64,000 nucleotides of DNA, taken from contig NZ_CP042171.1 in NCBI RefSeq assembly GCF_005938645.2, positions 4,278,001 to 4,342,000 on the forward strand, in the 5' to 3' direction. Positions 18,012-25,281 of this stretch are shown here, piece after piece. A program made the position numbers and the translations under genes. Positions within the stretch are counted from its first letter, which is position 1. Every line of letters starts with the position of its first letter. The stretch comes from Pedobacter sp. KBS0701. GTDB taxonomy: Bacteria; Bacteroidota; Bacteroidia; Sphingobacteriales; Sphingobacteriaceae. The notes under the pieces were generated by a model. The model worked only from the letters and a program-made list of their open reading frames with translations. It was not told the origin of the DNA and did no database searches.

Positions 18012-18725
18012 ATGCCAGTAGATACCACATTTAGAAGCACAGCACCAGAGATTATGGATGATTTCGCTATGGAAGGTGAAATATTACGCGATGCACTTGA
18101 CAAAATAGCCAGTATTAACCAACTCCTTGGTGGTAATAAAGTTACGCTAAATGGGGTTAAAACCTTAATTAACAACAAACCATTTGATCAGGTTATACGT
18201 ATTACCGATATAGGCTGTGGAAATGGAGATATGTTACGCACTTTGGCCGATTATGCAAAAAACCAAGGTTTACATTTTATTTTAAAAGGGATAGATGCCA
18301 ATAAATTCACCATAAATCACGCACAAAGTTTGTCTGCAAACTACCCGAACATCACATATGCCTGCAGCGACATTTTTGAGGATTTAAATAAAGATGAACC
18401 CTGCGACATTATGCTCTGTACGTTAACGCTACATCATTTTAAAGATGAAGAAATTATTAATCTGCTAAACAATTTTAAAAGATCGGCAACAATGGGTATT
18501 GTGATAAATGACCTGCAAAGAAGTGCAGTAGCATATTACCTTTTTAAAGCTTTGTGTTATGTTTTCCGTTTAAATAATATGTCGAGAGAGGACGGTTTAG
18601 TCTCCATTCTACGTGGATTTAAAAGAGCAGATTTAATTAAATACAGCAAACAATTAAACTTAAAATTGAGTTCCATAAAATGGAAATGGGCTTTCCGCTA
18701 CCAATGGATAATTAAAACAACATGA
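18012..18725 (+). CDS. Class I SAM-dependent methyltransferase of the type III PKS operon
   Basis: This is a 237-residue methyltransferase. SAM-binding motif I is ITDIGCGNGDMLRTLA (about 62-77), with the acidic motif II end in LKGIDAN and motif IV at CDIMLCTLTLHHFKDEE. The C-terminal part is hydrophobic and basic (YYLFKALCYVFRL), suggesting membrane or lipid contact. Its last four bases overlap the start of the polyketide synthase (ATGA type). By position it should O- or C-methylate the polyketide product, as BpsB and SrsB do next to type III synthases in other bacteria (inference from context). Confidence 0.88.
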   Translation: MPVDTTFRSTAPEIMDDFAMEGEILRDALDKIASINQLLGGNKVTLNGVKTLINNKPFDQVIRITDIGCGNGDMLRTLADYAKNQGLHFILKGIDANKFTINHAQSLSANYPNITYACSDIFEDLNKDEPCDIMLCTLTLHHFKDEEIINLLNNFKRSATMGIVINDLQRSAVAYYLFKALCYVFRLNNMSREDGLVSILRGFKRADLIKYSKQLNLKLSSIKWKWAFRYQWIIKTT

Positions 18726-19774
18726 GCGTAACCGTAAAAGCAGTAAGTAAAGCATTGCCCGAATTTTGGCGGTCAACCGCGGAGATTTTACCATTTCTGG
18801 ATATTTGGCTAAAAGGTCAGGATGATCGCTTCATCAGAAAGGTAAAAAAGATTTTTGAAAGCGCAGCAGTAGATAAAAGGTACTCGATCATGTCGCCCGA
18901 AGAGGTTTTTAGCGATTTAAGTTTTGAAGAGCGAAACAACATTTACGTAAGAGAAGGGATAAAGCTGGGTGCTGAATGTTTAAAAACTGCACTCGAAAAA
19001 GCCAGTTGGCAGGCACAGGATTTAGACTATATCATTACGGTAAGCTGCACCGGAATCATGATTCCTTCTTTAGATGCTTATCTGATCAATCTGCTCAAAC
19101 TGCGTCAGGACATTGTTCGCTTACCCGTAACTGAAATGGGTTGTGCAGCAGGTGTATCAGGTATGATTTACGCCAAGAATTTTCTGAAAGCTAATCCAGG
19201 CAAACGTGCAGCAGTTATTGCAGTAGAATCGCCAACGGCAACCTTTCAATTAAATGATTTTTCGATGGCCAACATTGTAAGTGCCGCAATATTTGGCGAT
19301 GGTGCCGCCTGTGTACTGTTAAGTTCGAATGATGATGATAGCGGACCAGAGATTTTGGCTGAAGAAATGTACCATTTTTATGATGCTGAAGAGATGATGG
19401 GATTTAAACTCACCAATACCGGACTGCAAATGATACTGGATGTAGCCGTTCCTGAAACCATTGCCAATCATTTCCCCAATATCATCCATCCATTTTTGGT
19501 GAAAAACGGATTCGAAATTAATGATATAGAACATTTGATCTTTCATCCGGGCGGCAAAAAGATTATCCAGATTGTGGAAGAGTTATTCGGACAGCTTGGC
19601 AAAAATATAAACGAAACAAAAGAGGTATTAAGGCTTTATGGAAACATGAGTAGTGCAACAGTGTTGTATGTTTTGGAACGGATTATGGATAAAAAGCCAA
19701 TGCCCGGAGAAAAAGGGCTGATGTTAAGCTTCGGACCGGGATTTTCAGCACAACGCATACTTCTACAATGGTAA
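18722..19774 (+). CDS. Type III polyketide synthase (chalcone/stilbene synthase family)
   Basis: This 350-residue thiolase-fold homodimer condenses malonyl-CoA units onto an acyl starter without an ACP domain. The full triad is visible: Cys141 in EMGCAAGVSGM, His275 in IFHPGGKK, and Asn308 in LYGNMSSATVLYVL. The family start-domain motif VSCTGIMIPSLD (about 107-118) and the terminal GFGP-like loop LSFGPGFSAQ are present. No plant-type substitutions can be used to predict starter choice. Closest analogues by layout are bacterial alkylpyrone/alkylresorcinol synthases (BpsA, SrsA, ArsB/C), so long-chain acyl starters are plausible. It is gene three of seven in a tightly packed operon. Confidence 0.95.
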   Translation: MSVTVKAVSKALPEFWRSTAEILPFLDIWLKGQDDRFIRKVKKIFESAAVDKRYSIMSPEEVFSDLSFEERNNIYVREGIKLGAECLKTALEKASWQAQDLDYIITVSCTGIMIPSLDAYLINLLKLRQDIVRLPVTEMGCAAGVSGMIYAKNFLKANPGKRAAVIAVESPTATFQLNDFSMANIVSAAIFGDGAACVLLSSNDDDSGPEILAEEMYHFYDAEEMMGFKLTNTGLQMILDVAVPETIANHFPNIIHPFLVKNGFEINDIEHLIFHPGGKKIIQIVEELFGQLGKNINETKEVLRLYGNMSSATVLYVLERIMDKKPMPGEKGLMLSFGPGFSAQRILLQW

Positions 19775-19817
19775 CCATTCAATAATTCACTCAATTAATT
19801 ATTCAATAATTCAACTT

Positions 19818-20264
19818 ATGAATCCACAAGAAATATTAGATAAACTGCCTTATGGTAAATCTTTTCTTTTTGTTGATGAGTTATTACATGTTGATGAAAA
19901 TGGAGCAAAAGGCACTTATACTTATGCTAAAGATCTACCTTTTTATGAAGGTCATTTTAAAAACCGTCCCCTTACCCCCGCAGTAATCCTTACCGAAACC
20001 ATGGCACAGATTGGTTTGGTTTGTTTGGGCATCTACCTGTTAAAAAGCATTGAAACTGATCAAAACATAGCCATTGCCATGACCTCAAGCGCGATCGATT
20101 TTTTAAAACCGGTTGCACCTGGTGAAAAAGTTACGGTAACGAGCGAGAAAGTATATTTCAGGTTCAATAAACTGAGTTGCAAGGTAAAAATGGAAAATGT
20201 AGCAGGCGAGATGGTTTGCAAAGGAAATATTTCCGGCATGTTAATTTCGAAAGAAAATGAATAA
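19818..20264 (+). CDS. 3-hydroxyacyl-ACP dehydratase, FabZ-like hotdog protein
   Basis: This is a 148-residue single hotdog-fold protein of FabZ/FabA type that would dehydrate 3-hydroxyacyl-ACP to the enoyl form. The start LPYGKSFLFVDELLHV mirrors the FabZ LPHRYPFLLVDRV block. The catalytic pair is present as His46 (FYEGHF) and Glu60 (ILTETMAQIG). It lies 43 bases after the polyketide synthase, the largest internal gap of the operon, and overlaps the ketosynthase by 8 bases. It is probably a dedicated copy for making a special acyl-ACP rather than housekeeping FabZ. Confidence 0.88.
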   Translation: MNPQEILDKLPYGKSFLFVDELLHVDENGAKGTYTYAKDLPFYEGHFKNRPLTPAVILTETMAQIGLVCLGIYLLKSIETDQNIAIAMTSSAIDFLKPVAPGEKVTVTSEKVYFRFNKLSCKVKMENVAGEMVCKGNISGMLISKENE

Positions 20265-21534
20265 CAGAGTTGTAATTACAGGCTTAGGCGTATGCGCACC
20301 CAATGGCACTACCCTGGCTGAATTTTCAGATGCCATAAAGAAAGGACTCTCCGGGATCTGTCATCAGCCAGATTTGGAAGCCTTAAATTTCTCTTGCCAG
20401 ATAGCAGGCAAACCATCACTTAGCGAAGAGCGAATCAACCAATATTTTACACCGCTCGAATTACGAAACCTAAACAGCACAGGCATTATATATGGTGTTA
20501 TTGCAGGTTTAGATGCCTGGAAGGATGCAGGCCTAACCATCGAAAATAATGACGAACCCGACTGGGATAGTGGCACCATTTTCGGAACCGGTACTTCTGG
20601 TATAGATAAATTTAGATGGGCAATTAATAAGATAGATGCGCTTGAAATTAAAAAACTAGGCAGTTCAGTCGTGATACAAACCATGGCCAGCGGCGTAAGC
20701 GCTTTTATCAGCGGGAAACTTGGCTTAGGAAACCAGGTAAGCACTAATTCATCTGCCTGCGCAACAGGAGTCGAAAGTATATTGCTGGCCTACGAAAGAA
20801 TTAAAACCGGTCAGGCTAAAAGAATGTTAGCAGGAAGTACCAGCGACAGCGGGCCTTATATTTGGGGTGGTTTTGATGCCATGAAAGTTTGTACTTATAA
20901 GCATAATGATGCCCCTGAAAAAGGTAGCCGCCCAATGAGTTCAACAGCAAGTGGCTTTGTACCTGGAAGCGGAGCCGGTGCTTTGGTATTAGAATCGCTA
21001 GAAAGTGCAATGGCTAGAAAAGCCAGAATTTATGGCGAAGTGCTCGGTGGGCATATCAATTCTGGTGGTCAGCGGGGATTAGGCACCATGACAGCCCCTA
21101 ACCCTATTGCAGTTCAGCATTGCATAAAGGCTGCTTTGCAAAATGCGGGTATAGAAGCATACGAAATAGATGTAATTAATGGTCACCTTACCGCGACTAA
21201 TAAAGATGCGCTGGAAATAGAAAACTGGAAAGTAGCCCTACAATTACCCGCTGATGATTTTCCATATATCAATTCTTTGAAAAGTATGATTGGTCATTGT
21301 ATTGCAGCATCAGGGAGTATAGAATGTGTTGCTTCGGTACTTGAGCTTACAGAGGGTTTTATATTTCCCAATATTAATTGCGAAGATTTAAACCCTGAGA
21401 TTAAAGCCTTAATTGATGAGAAATGCATTCCGCAAGCCTTAATTCATCAACCATTTAATATCTTAGCCAAAGCAAGTTTTGGTTTTGGCGATATTAATGC
21501 CTGCATTATTTTTAAAAAGTATACCCATGAATAA
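20257..21534 (+). CDS. Beta-ketoacyl-ACP synthase (KAS II/FabF-like) with altered His motif
   Basis: This is a 425-residue ketosynthase that extends acyl-ACP by decarboxylative condensation with malonyl-ACP. The Cys-His-His triad is present: Cys168 in NSSACATG, His310 in NGHLTATNKDALE, His347 in MIGHCIAASG. The first His motif is unusual: FabF-type enzymes read HGTGT, here HLTAT. The glycine-rich C-terminal loop ASFGFGDINACIIF is retained. It overlaps the dehydratase by 8 and the ACP by 8 bases. It is inferred to build the acyl-ACP that primes or feeds the type III synthase; no dedicated ketoreductase is encoded here. Confidence 0.92.
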   Translation: MNNRVVITGLGVCAPNGTTLAEFSDAIKKGLSGICHQPDLEALNFSCQIAGKPSLSEERINQYFTPLELRNLNSTGIIYGVIAGLDAWKDAGLTIENNDEPDWDSGTIFGTGTSGIDKFRWAINKIDALEIKKLGSSVVIQTMASGVSAFISGKLGLGNQVSTNSSACATGVESILLAYERIKTGQAKRMLAGSTSDSGPYIWGGFDAMKVCTYKHNDAPEKGSRPMSSTASGFVPGSGAGALVLESLESAMARKARIYGEVLGGHINSGGQRGLGTMTAPNPIAVQHCIKAALQNAGIEAYEIDVINGHLTATNKDALEIENWKVALQLPADDFPYINSLKSMIGHCIAASGSIECVASVLELTEGFIFPNINCEDLNPEIKALIDEKCIPQALIHQPFNILAKASFGFGDINACIIFKKYTHE

Positions 21535-21787
21535 AGAAGAAATCATCGAAACCTTAAAAACAATTATCGAACCTTACAGCGAAGAGTCAACAGCCTTGGC
21601 TCAGATTGACGAAAACACCGATTTTATTAATGATTTGAAAATAAATTCGGCTAACCTGGTTGATATTGTCCTGGATATTGAAGAGAAATTCAACATCGAA
21701 ATAGACAATGATTCGATGGCTAAAATGCTTACAGTAAAAGCTACAACCGAAATTATAGCTCAAAAACTGGAAGCGCATGCTGGGTAA
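21527..21787 (+). CDS. Acyl carrier protein of the type III PKS operon
   Basis: This is an 86-residue ACP that holds growing acyl chains on a phosphopantetheine arm. The attachment Ser is Ser41 in KINSANLVDIVLDIEEKF; the usual DSL triplet reads Asn-Ser-Ala here. The helix II-III acidic face (DIEEKFNIEI) is conserved. The ATG at 21527 overlaps the ketosynthase stop by 8 bases and gives a normal-length ACP; an upstream in-frame start at 21479 would add an unlikely hydrophobic extension. It overlaps the phosphopantetheinyl transferase by 11 bases. It probably works only with the operon's ketosynthase and dehydratase. Confidence 0.92.
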   Translation: MNKEEIIETLKTIIEPYSEESTALAQIDENTDFINDLKINSANLVDIVLDIEEKFNIEIDNDSMAKMLTVKATTEIIAQKLEAHAG

Positions 21788-22241
21788 CGACATCGTTGAT
21801 TTGGATCTGGCTAAAATCCAGAGTAACTGGAGGCGCAAAAATTACCTCGATAAAATTTTCACAGCAGAAGAACAGTTATTGATTACATCAGCCAAAAATC
21901 CTGATGAAATGGTATGGCTGTTATGGAGCATGAAAGAATCGGCTTACAAAATTCATAACCGAAAAACAGGCATCCGGAATTTCGCTCCCAAAAGCTTATA
22001 CTGTACGATTTATCCAACCGCAGATCAGGTAAACGGCACAGTAGGTATTGATAAAGACACTTACTTTACTAAAAGTAACATACAATCAAAATATATACAT
22101 ACCATTGCTACGCCTGCTTACAATAAGTTAGAAGAAATTAAAATAGCCATTTACGAGTTACCAAATCATCCGTATGATTATAAACGCACTGAACCGGGCA
22201 GTGCGAGTCATCATGGGCAGTATTTGGCTTTGGTGTATTAA
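21777..22241 (+). CDS. 4'-phosphopantetheinyl transferase of the type III PKS operon
   Basis: This 154-residue AcpS/Sfp-superfamily enzyme transfers phosphopantetheine from CoA to a carrier protein Ser. The Mg-binding start GNDIVDLD (Asp5) and the signature WSMKESAYK (Lys53, Glu54, Lys58) are clear. The length is between AcpS (about 120) and Sfp (about 225). It starts inside the ACP gene (11-base overlap), strong evidence that it activates that ACP. It is the last gene of the operon and is followed by a 15-bp hairpin. Confidence 0.92.
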   Translation: MLGNDIVDLDLAKIQSNWRRKNYLDKIFTAEEQLLITSAKNPDEMVWLLWSMKESAYKIHNRKTGIRNFAPKSLYCTIYPTADQVNGTVGIDKDTYFTKSNIQSKYIHTIATPAYNKLEEIKIAIYELPNHPYDYKRTEPGSASHHGQYLALVY

Positions 22242-22245
22242 TTTC

Positions 22246-22293
22246 AGAGTTGACAACTTTTCTTATCAACTTGCTGGTAAAGTTGTCAACTCT
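22246..22293 (+). terminator. Long hairpin after the type III PKS operon
   Basis: A 15-bp perfect stem joins AGAGTTGACAACTTT (22246-22260) and AAAGTTGTCAACTCT (22279-22293) around an 18-base loop. No T-run follows, so it may be a palindromic repeat or a processing/stability hairpin rather than a classical terminator. Confidence 0.5.
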
Positions 22294-22431
22294 TCCTGCA
22301 AAGCCTAAACTACCCGGATTTTAACCACAACTTCTTTAAAATTACCTGCTCATTTGATTCGGTCTTAAAACTTCTATCTACGGACTATTGCGGTCAAACC
22401 TTTGCCCTATTTTCTTTACAGAATAATAGAA

Positions 22432-22459
22432 TTGCCTACCCCAAAAAGCATTATCTTTG
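22432..22459 (+). promoter_or_regulatory. Bacteroidota-type promoter of pruA
   Basis: TTG at 22432-22434, 17 bases, then TATCTTTG at 22452-22459: a full match to TTG-N17-TAnnTTTG. The pruA ATG at 22482 lies 22 bases after the -7 box, leaving a short leader. Confidence 0.75.
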
Positions 22460-22481
22460 CACAAATCATAAAAAATAAAAT

Positions 22482-24116
22482 ATGCTTAAAGGATTTTTTA
22501 ACGTACCTACCCCGGTTAACGAGCCCATTAATAGCTATGCACCAGGCACAAAAGAACGTTCGCTTTTAAAAGAAGCTATTGCCGAGGCGCGTGCTAAACA
22601 ATTGGATATTCCGATGTTTATTGGCGGACAAGAGGTACATACTAAAAATAAAAAGAAAGTTGTAGCTCCACATGATCATCAACATGTACTGGCTTCCTTT
22701 AGTTATGGCGATAAAAACCATGTAAAACAAGCCATAGATGCTGCTTTGACTGCCAAGGCAGATTGGGAAGCTTTAGCCTGGGAACATAGAGCTGCTATTT
22801 TTATGAAAGCTGCTGATTTGTTTGCTACAAAATACCGCTACCAAATTAATGCGGCAACCATGCTTGGGCAAAGTAAAAACGCCTATCAGGCTGAAATTGA
22901 TGCCGCTTGCGAACTGGTGGATTTTTTGCGTTTTAACGTAAGTTATATGCAGGATATTTATGGCCAACAGCCACCGGTATCTCCAAATGGCATGTGGAAC
23001 AGAACAGAACAACGTCCTTTAGAGGGATTTATATTTGCTTTAACACCTTTCAACTTTACTGCAATTGCTGGTAATTTACCTGCTTGTGTAGCCATGATGG
23101 GTAATGTGGTGGTGTGGAAACCTGCAGATACCCAGGTTTATGCGGCTAATGTAATTATGAATGTTTTTCGCGAAGCAGGCTTACCTGACGGCGTAATTAA
23201 TCTTATTTTTGCAGATGGTCCTGAAGTTGGCGATGTGGTTTTTAATCATGCTGATTTTGCAGGCATTCACTTTACAGGCTCAACAAAAGTTTTTCAGGAA
23301 ATTTGGAAAACAATTGGAACAAACATCCATAAATATAAATCATACCCTCGCATCGTTGGCGAAACTGGTGGTAAAGATTTTATCCTGGTTCATCCAAGTG
23401 CAGATGTTGCTGCTTCAGTTACTGCAATTGTTAGGGGCGCGTTCGAATATCAGGGACAAAAATGTTCTGCAGCCAGCCGTACTTATATTCCAAAAAGCCT
23501 GTGGCCTGAGATTAAAAAATTAATGATCAGAGATTTAGCTTCATTTAAAATGGGCGGAACAGAAGATTTCTGTAACTTTATTAATGCCGTTATTGATGAG
23601 CGTTCTTTTGATAAACTGGCTAAATATATCGATCAGGCTAAAAAAGATAAAGGTGTAGAAGTTATTGCCGGTGGAAACTATGACAAGAGCAAAGGTTATT
23701 TCATCGAACCTACTGTTTTAGTGGTTGATGATCCGAAATATACCACCATGTGTGAGGAACTTTTTGGTCCGGTATTATCTGTTTACGTATACGAAGATGA
23801 GGAATTTGACCAGATTTTAGAAATAATCGATACCACTTCACCCTATGCCTTAACAGGAGCTATTTTATCACAAGATAGATATGCTATAGAAAAAGCCAGT
23901 TATGCTTTACGCAACTCTGCTGGTAATTTTTACATTAACGATAAATGTACAGGTGCCGTAGTTGGGCAACAACCATTTGGCGGAGCAAGAGGATCAGGTA
24001 CCAATGATAAAGCCGGGGCAATGATTAATTTATTGCGTTGGGTTTCTCCACGTACCATTAAAGAAACTTTTAATCCTCCAACTGATTACCGTTATCCCTT
24101 CTTAGCAGAAGATTAA
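22482..24116 (+). CDS. pruA: 1-pyrroline-5-carboxylate dehydrogenase (L-glutamate gamma-semialdehyde dehydrogenase)
   Basis: This 544-residue ALDH-superfamily enzyme oxidises glutamate gamma-semialdehyde to glutamate with NAD+, the last step of proline catabolism. It is the stand-alone type. The active-site Glu is in RIVGETGGKDF and the catalytic Cys in YQGQKCSAASR; the NAD-site Asn is in LTPFNFTAIAGN. The N-terminus MLKGFFNVPTPVNEP is typical of Bacteroidota and eukaryotic P5CDH. It is monocistronic between its own promoter and a strong terminator. No proline dehydrogenase gene lies in this window. Confidence 0.95.
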   Translation: MLKGFFNVPTPVNEPINSYAPGTKERSLLKEAIAEARAKQLDIPMFIGGQEVHTKNKKKVVAPHDHQHVLASFSYGDKNHVKQAIDAALTAKADWEALAWEHRAAIFMKAADLFATKYRYQINAATMLGQSKNAYQAEIDAACELVDFLRFNVSYMQDIYGQQPPVSPNGMWNRTEQRPLEGFIFALTPFNFTAIAGNLPACVAMMGNVVVWKPADTQVYAANVIMNVFREAGLPDGVINLIFADGPEVGDVVFNHADFAGIHFTGSTKVFQEIWKTIGTNIHKYKSYPRIVGETGGKDFILVHPSADVAASVTAIVRGAFEYQGQKCSAASRTYIPKSLWPEIKKLMIRDLASFKMGGTEDFCNFINAVIDERSFDKLAKYIDQAKKDKGVEVIAGGNYDKSKGYFIEPTVLVVDDPKYTTMCEELFGPVLSVYVYEDEEFDQILEIIDTTSPYALTGAILSQDRYAIEKASYALRNSAGNFYINDKCTGAVVGQQPFGGARGSGTNDKAGAMINLLRWVSPRTIKETFNPPTDYRYPFLAED

Positions 24117-24126
24117 TATTAAATAT

Positions 24127-24156
24127 AAGGCCAGACATTATTGTCTGGTCTTTTTT
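24127..24156 (+). terminator. Rho-independent terminator of pruA
   Basis: CCAGACA (24131-24137) pairs with TGTCTGG (24142-24148) and the stem extends to 11 bp with flanking bases. The T6 run at 24151-24156 follows. It begins 11 bases after the stop codon. Confidence 0.88.
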
Positions 24157-24298
24157 ATTTGTGATACTCGTTTGCAAACCAGATTGAGGAGATAAGGGAT
24201 TGTAACACATAAATTTATCAAACACACGATCTGCCTATTTAAAGATGTAAAACCAATCTTCTTTTTTACTGTTTTATATAAGCAGTTTAAGTAAGATT

Positions 24299-24559
24299 AT
24301 GAAAAACACAAAAGATAATAACGAGAATTTATCTGATAAAAATGCAGATAACTCGGCAGATAAAACCAATATGCCCGATCAGTTGGTACCCCGCCACCGC
24401 AGCAACGATAACGAAAAGAAAAATACGGTAGAAAGCGATGCCGGTAATCTGGGTAGAAATTTTGGAAGAGGTGATTTTGGATCCGAAGAAGCCAGAGAAG
24501 ATGCCGAAAAAGGCAATAAAGGCCATGCAGGCAACATGCCGAACAGTACAGAAAAATGA
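24299..24559 (+). CDS. Small hydrophilic, probably disordered protein
   Basis: This is an 86-residue protein almost without hydrophobic residues and rich in Asn, Asp, Lys, Glu and Gly. It has segments such as DNSADKTNMPDQLVP and LGRNFGRGDFGSEEAREDAE, and no signal peptide. Such composition resembles stress-induced hydrophilic or desiccation-type proteins, but I recognise no family. The antisense frame is also open but encodes an implausible Cys/Phe-rich chain. The stop overlaps the start of an imperfect hairpin (24558-24588). Confidence 0.55.
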   Translation: MKNTKDNNENLSDKNADNSADKTNMPDQLVPRHRSNDNEKKNTVESDAGNLGRNFGRGDFGSEEAREDAEKGNKGHAGNMPNSTEK

Positions 24560-24603
24560 AAGCTCCCGATGTAAAACCGGAAGCTTTCCCTAACAACTAA
24601 AAA

Positions 24604-24624
24604 ATAACACCTATGGGGTGTTTT
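24604..24624 (-). terminator. Terminator after carbonic anhydrase gene
   Basis: On the minus strand AACACC pairs with GGTGTT around CCAT or TATG, followed by ATTTTTT. It touches the carbonic anhydrase stop codon at 24623, so it is very close but has the right shape. Confidence 0.6.
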
Positions 24625-25279
24625 ATCCTACCTTAAATGCAGGGGCAACATCATCAAGACAAGTACAAGTTACTTTCAGGTCTTTGATGATTCCTGTTTT
24701 CAGGCTATAAACCCAGGCATGTACAGCTAATTCCTGTCCATTTGCCCAGGCACTTTGTACAATCGAAGTATTGGTCACATTTGCTGCACCCTCGATGGCG
24801 TTTAACTCCACTAAACGGTCAAAACGTTGCTCCGGATCTTTAATGGTAGCCATCTCACGTTCGTGTGTACGGTACACATCGCGGATATTTCTCAGCCAGT
24901 TGTCAATAATACCCACTTGTTTATTACCCAAAGCAGCTTTAACACCACCGCAACCATAATGGCCGCAAACAATAACATGTTTAACCTTTAATACATTAAT
25001 AGAATAATCCAGTACTGAAAGCAGGTTCATATCGGTATGTACAACCACATTGGCTATATTTCTATGTACAAAAATGTCACCAGGTCTGGTATTCGTAATC
25101 TGGTTGGCCGGTACACGGCTATCTGAACAGCCAATCCATAAAACCGGTGGGCTCTGGCCTTCTGATAATTTATCAAAAAAGGCAGGATCGTTGTCTATTG
25201 TATCTTTAACCCAGTCTTTATTACCCTGTAATAAGTTCTCGTAAGTTATATCTTCTGTATCTATTGTTTTTGCGCACAT
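24623..25279 (-). CDS. can: Beta-class carbonic anhydrase
   Basis: This is a 218-residue zinc enzyme that interconverts CO2 and bicarbonate. The zinc ligands and catalytic dyad are visible: Cys and Asp-Arg in WIGCSDSRVPANQ (about 49-61), and His/Cys in VCGHYGCGGVKAAL (about 104-117). The FVHRNIANVV block between them is typical of the can/cynT branch. It is cytoplasmic. Its ATG is two bases after the stop of the SulP transporter gene, so the two are co-translated and likely act together in bicarbonate uptake or pH/CO2 balance (inference). Confidence 0.96.
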   Translation of the reverse strand: MCAKTIDTEDITYENLLQGNKDWVKDTIDNDPAFFDKLSEGQSPPVLWIGCSDSRVPANQITNTRPGDIFVHRNIANVVVHTDMNLLSVLDYSINVLKVKHVIVCGHYGCGGVKAALGNKQVGIIDNWLRNIRDVYRTHEREMATIKDPEQRFDRLVELNAIEGAANVTNTSIVQSAWANGQELAVHAWVYSLKTGIIKDLKVTCTCLDDVAPAFKVG

Positions 25280-25281
25280 AA

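Noticed and set aside
24297..24596. 99-codon minus-strand frame
   Set aside because: It mirrors the small hydrophilic gene at 24299 and encodes an implausible Cys/Phe/Tyr-rich chain.
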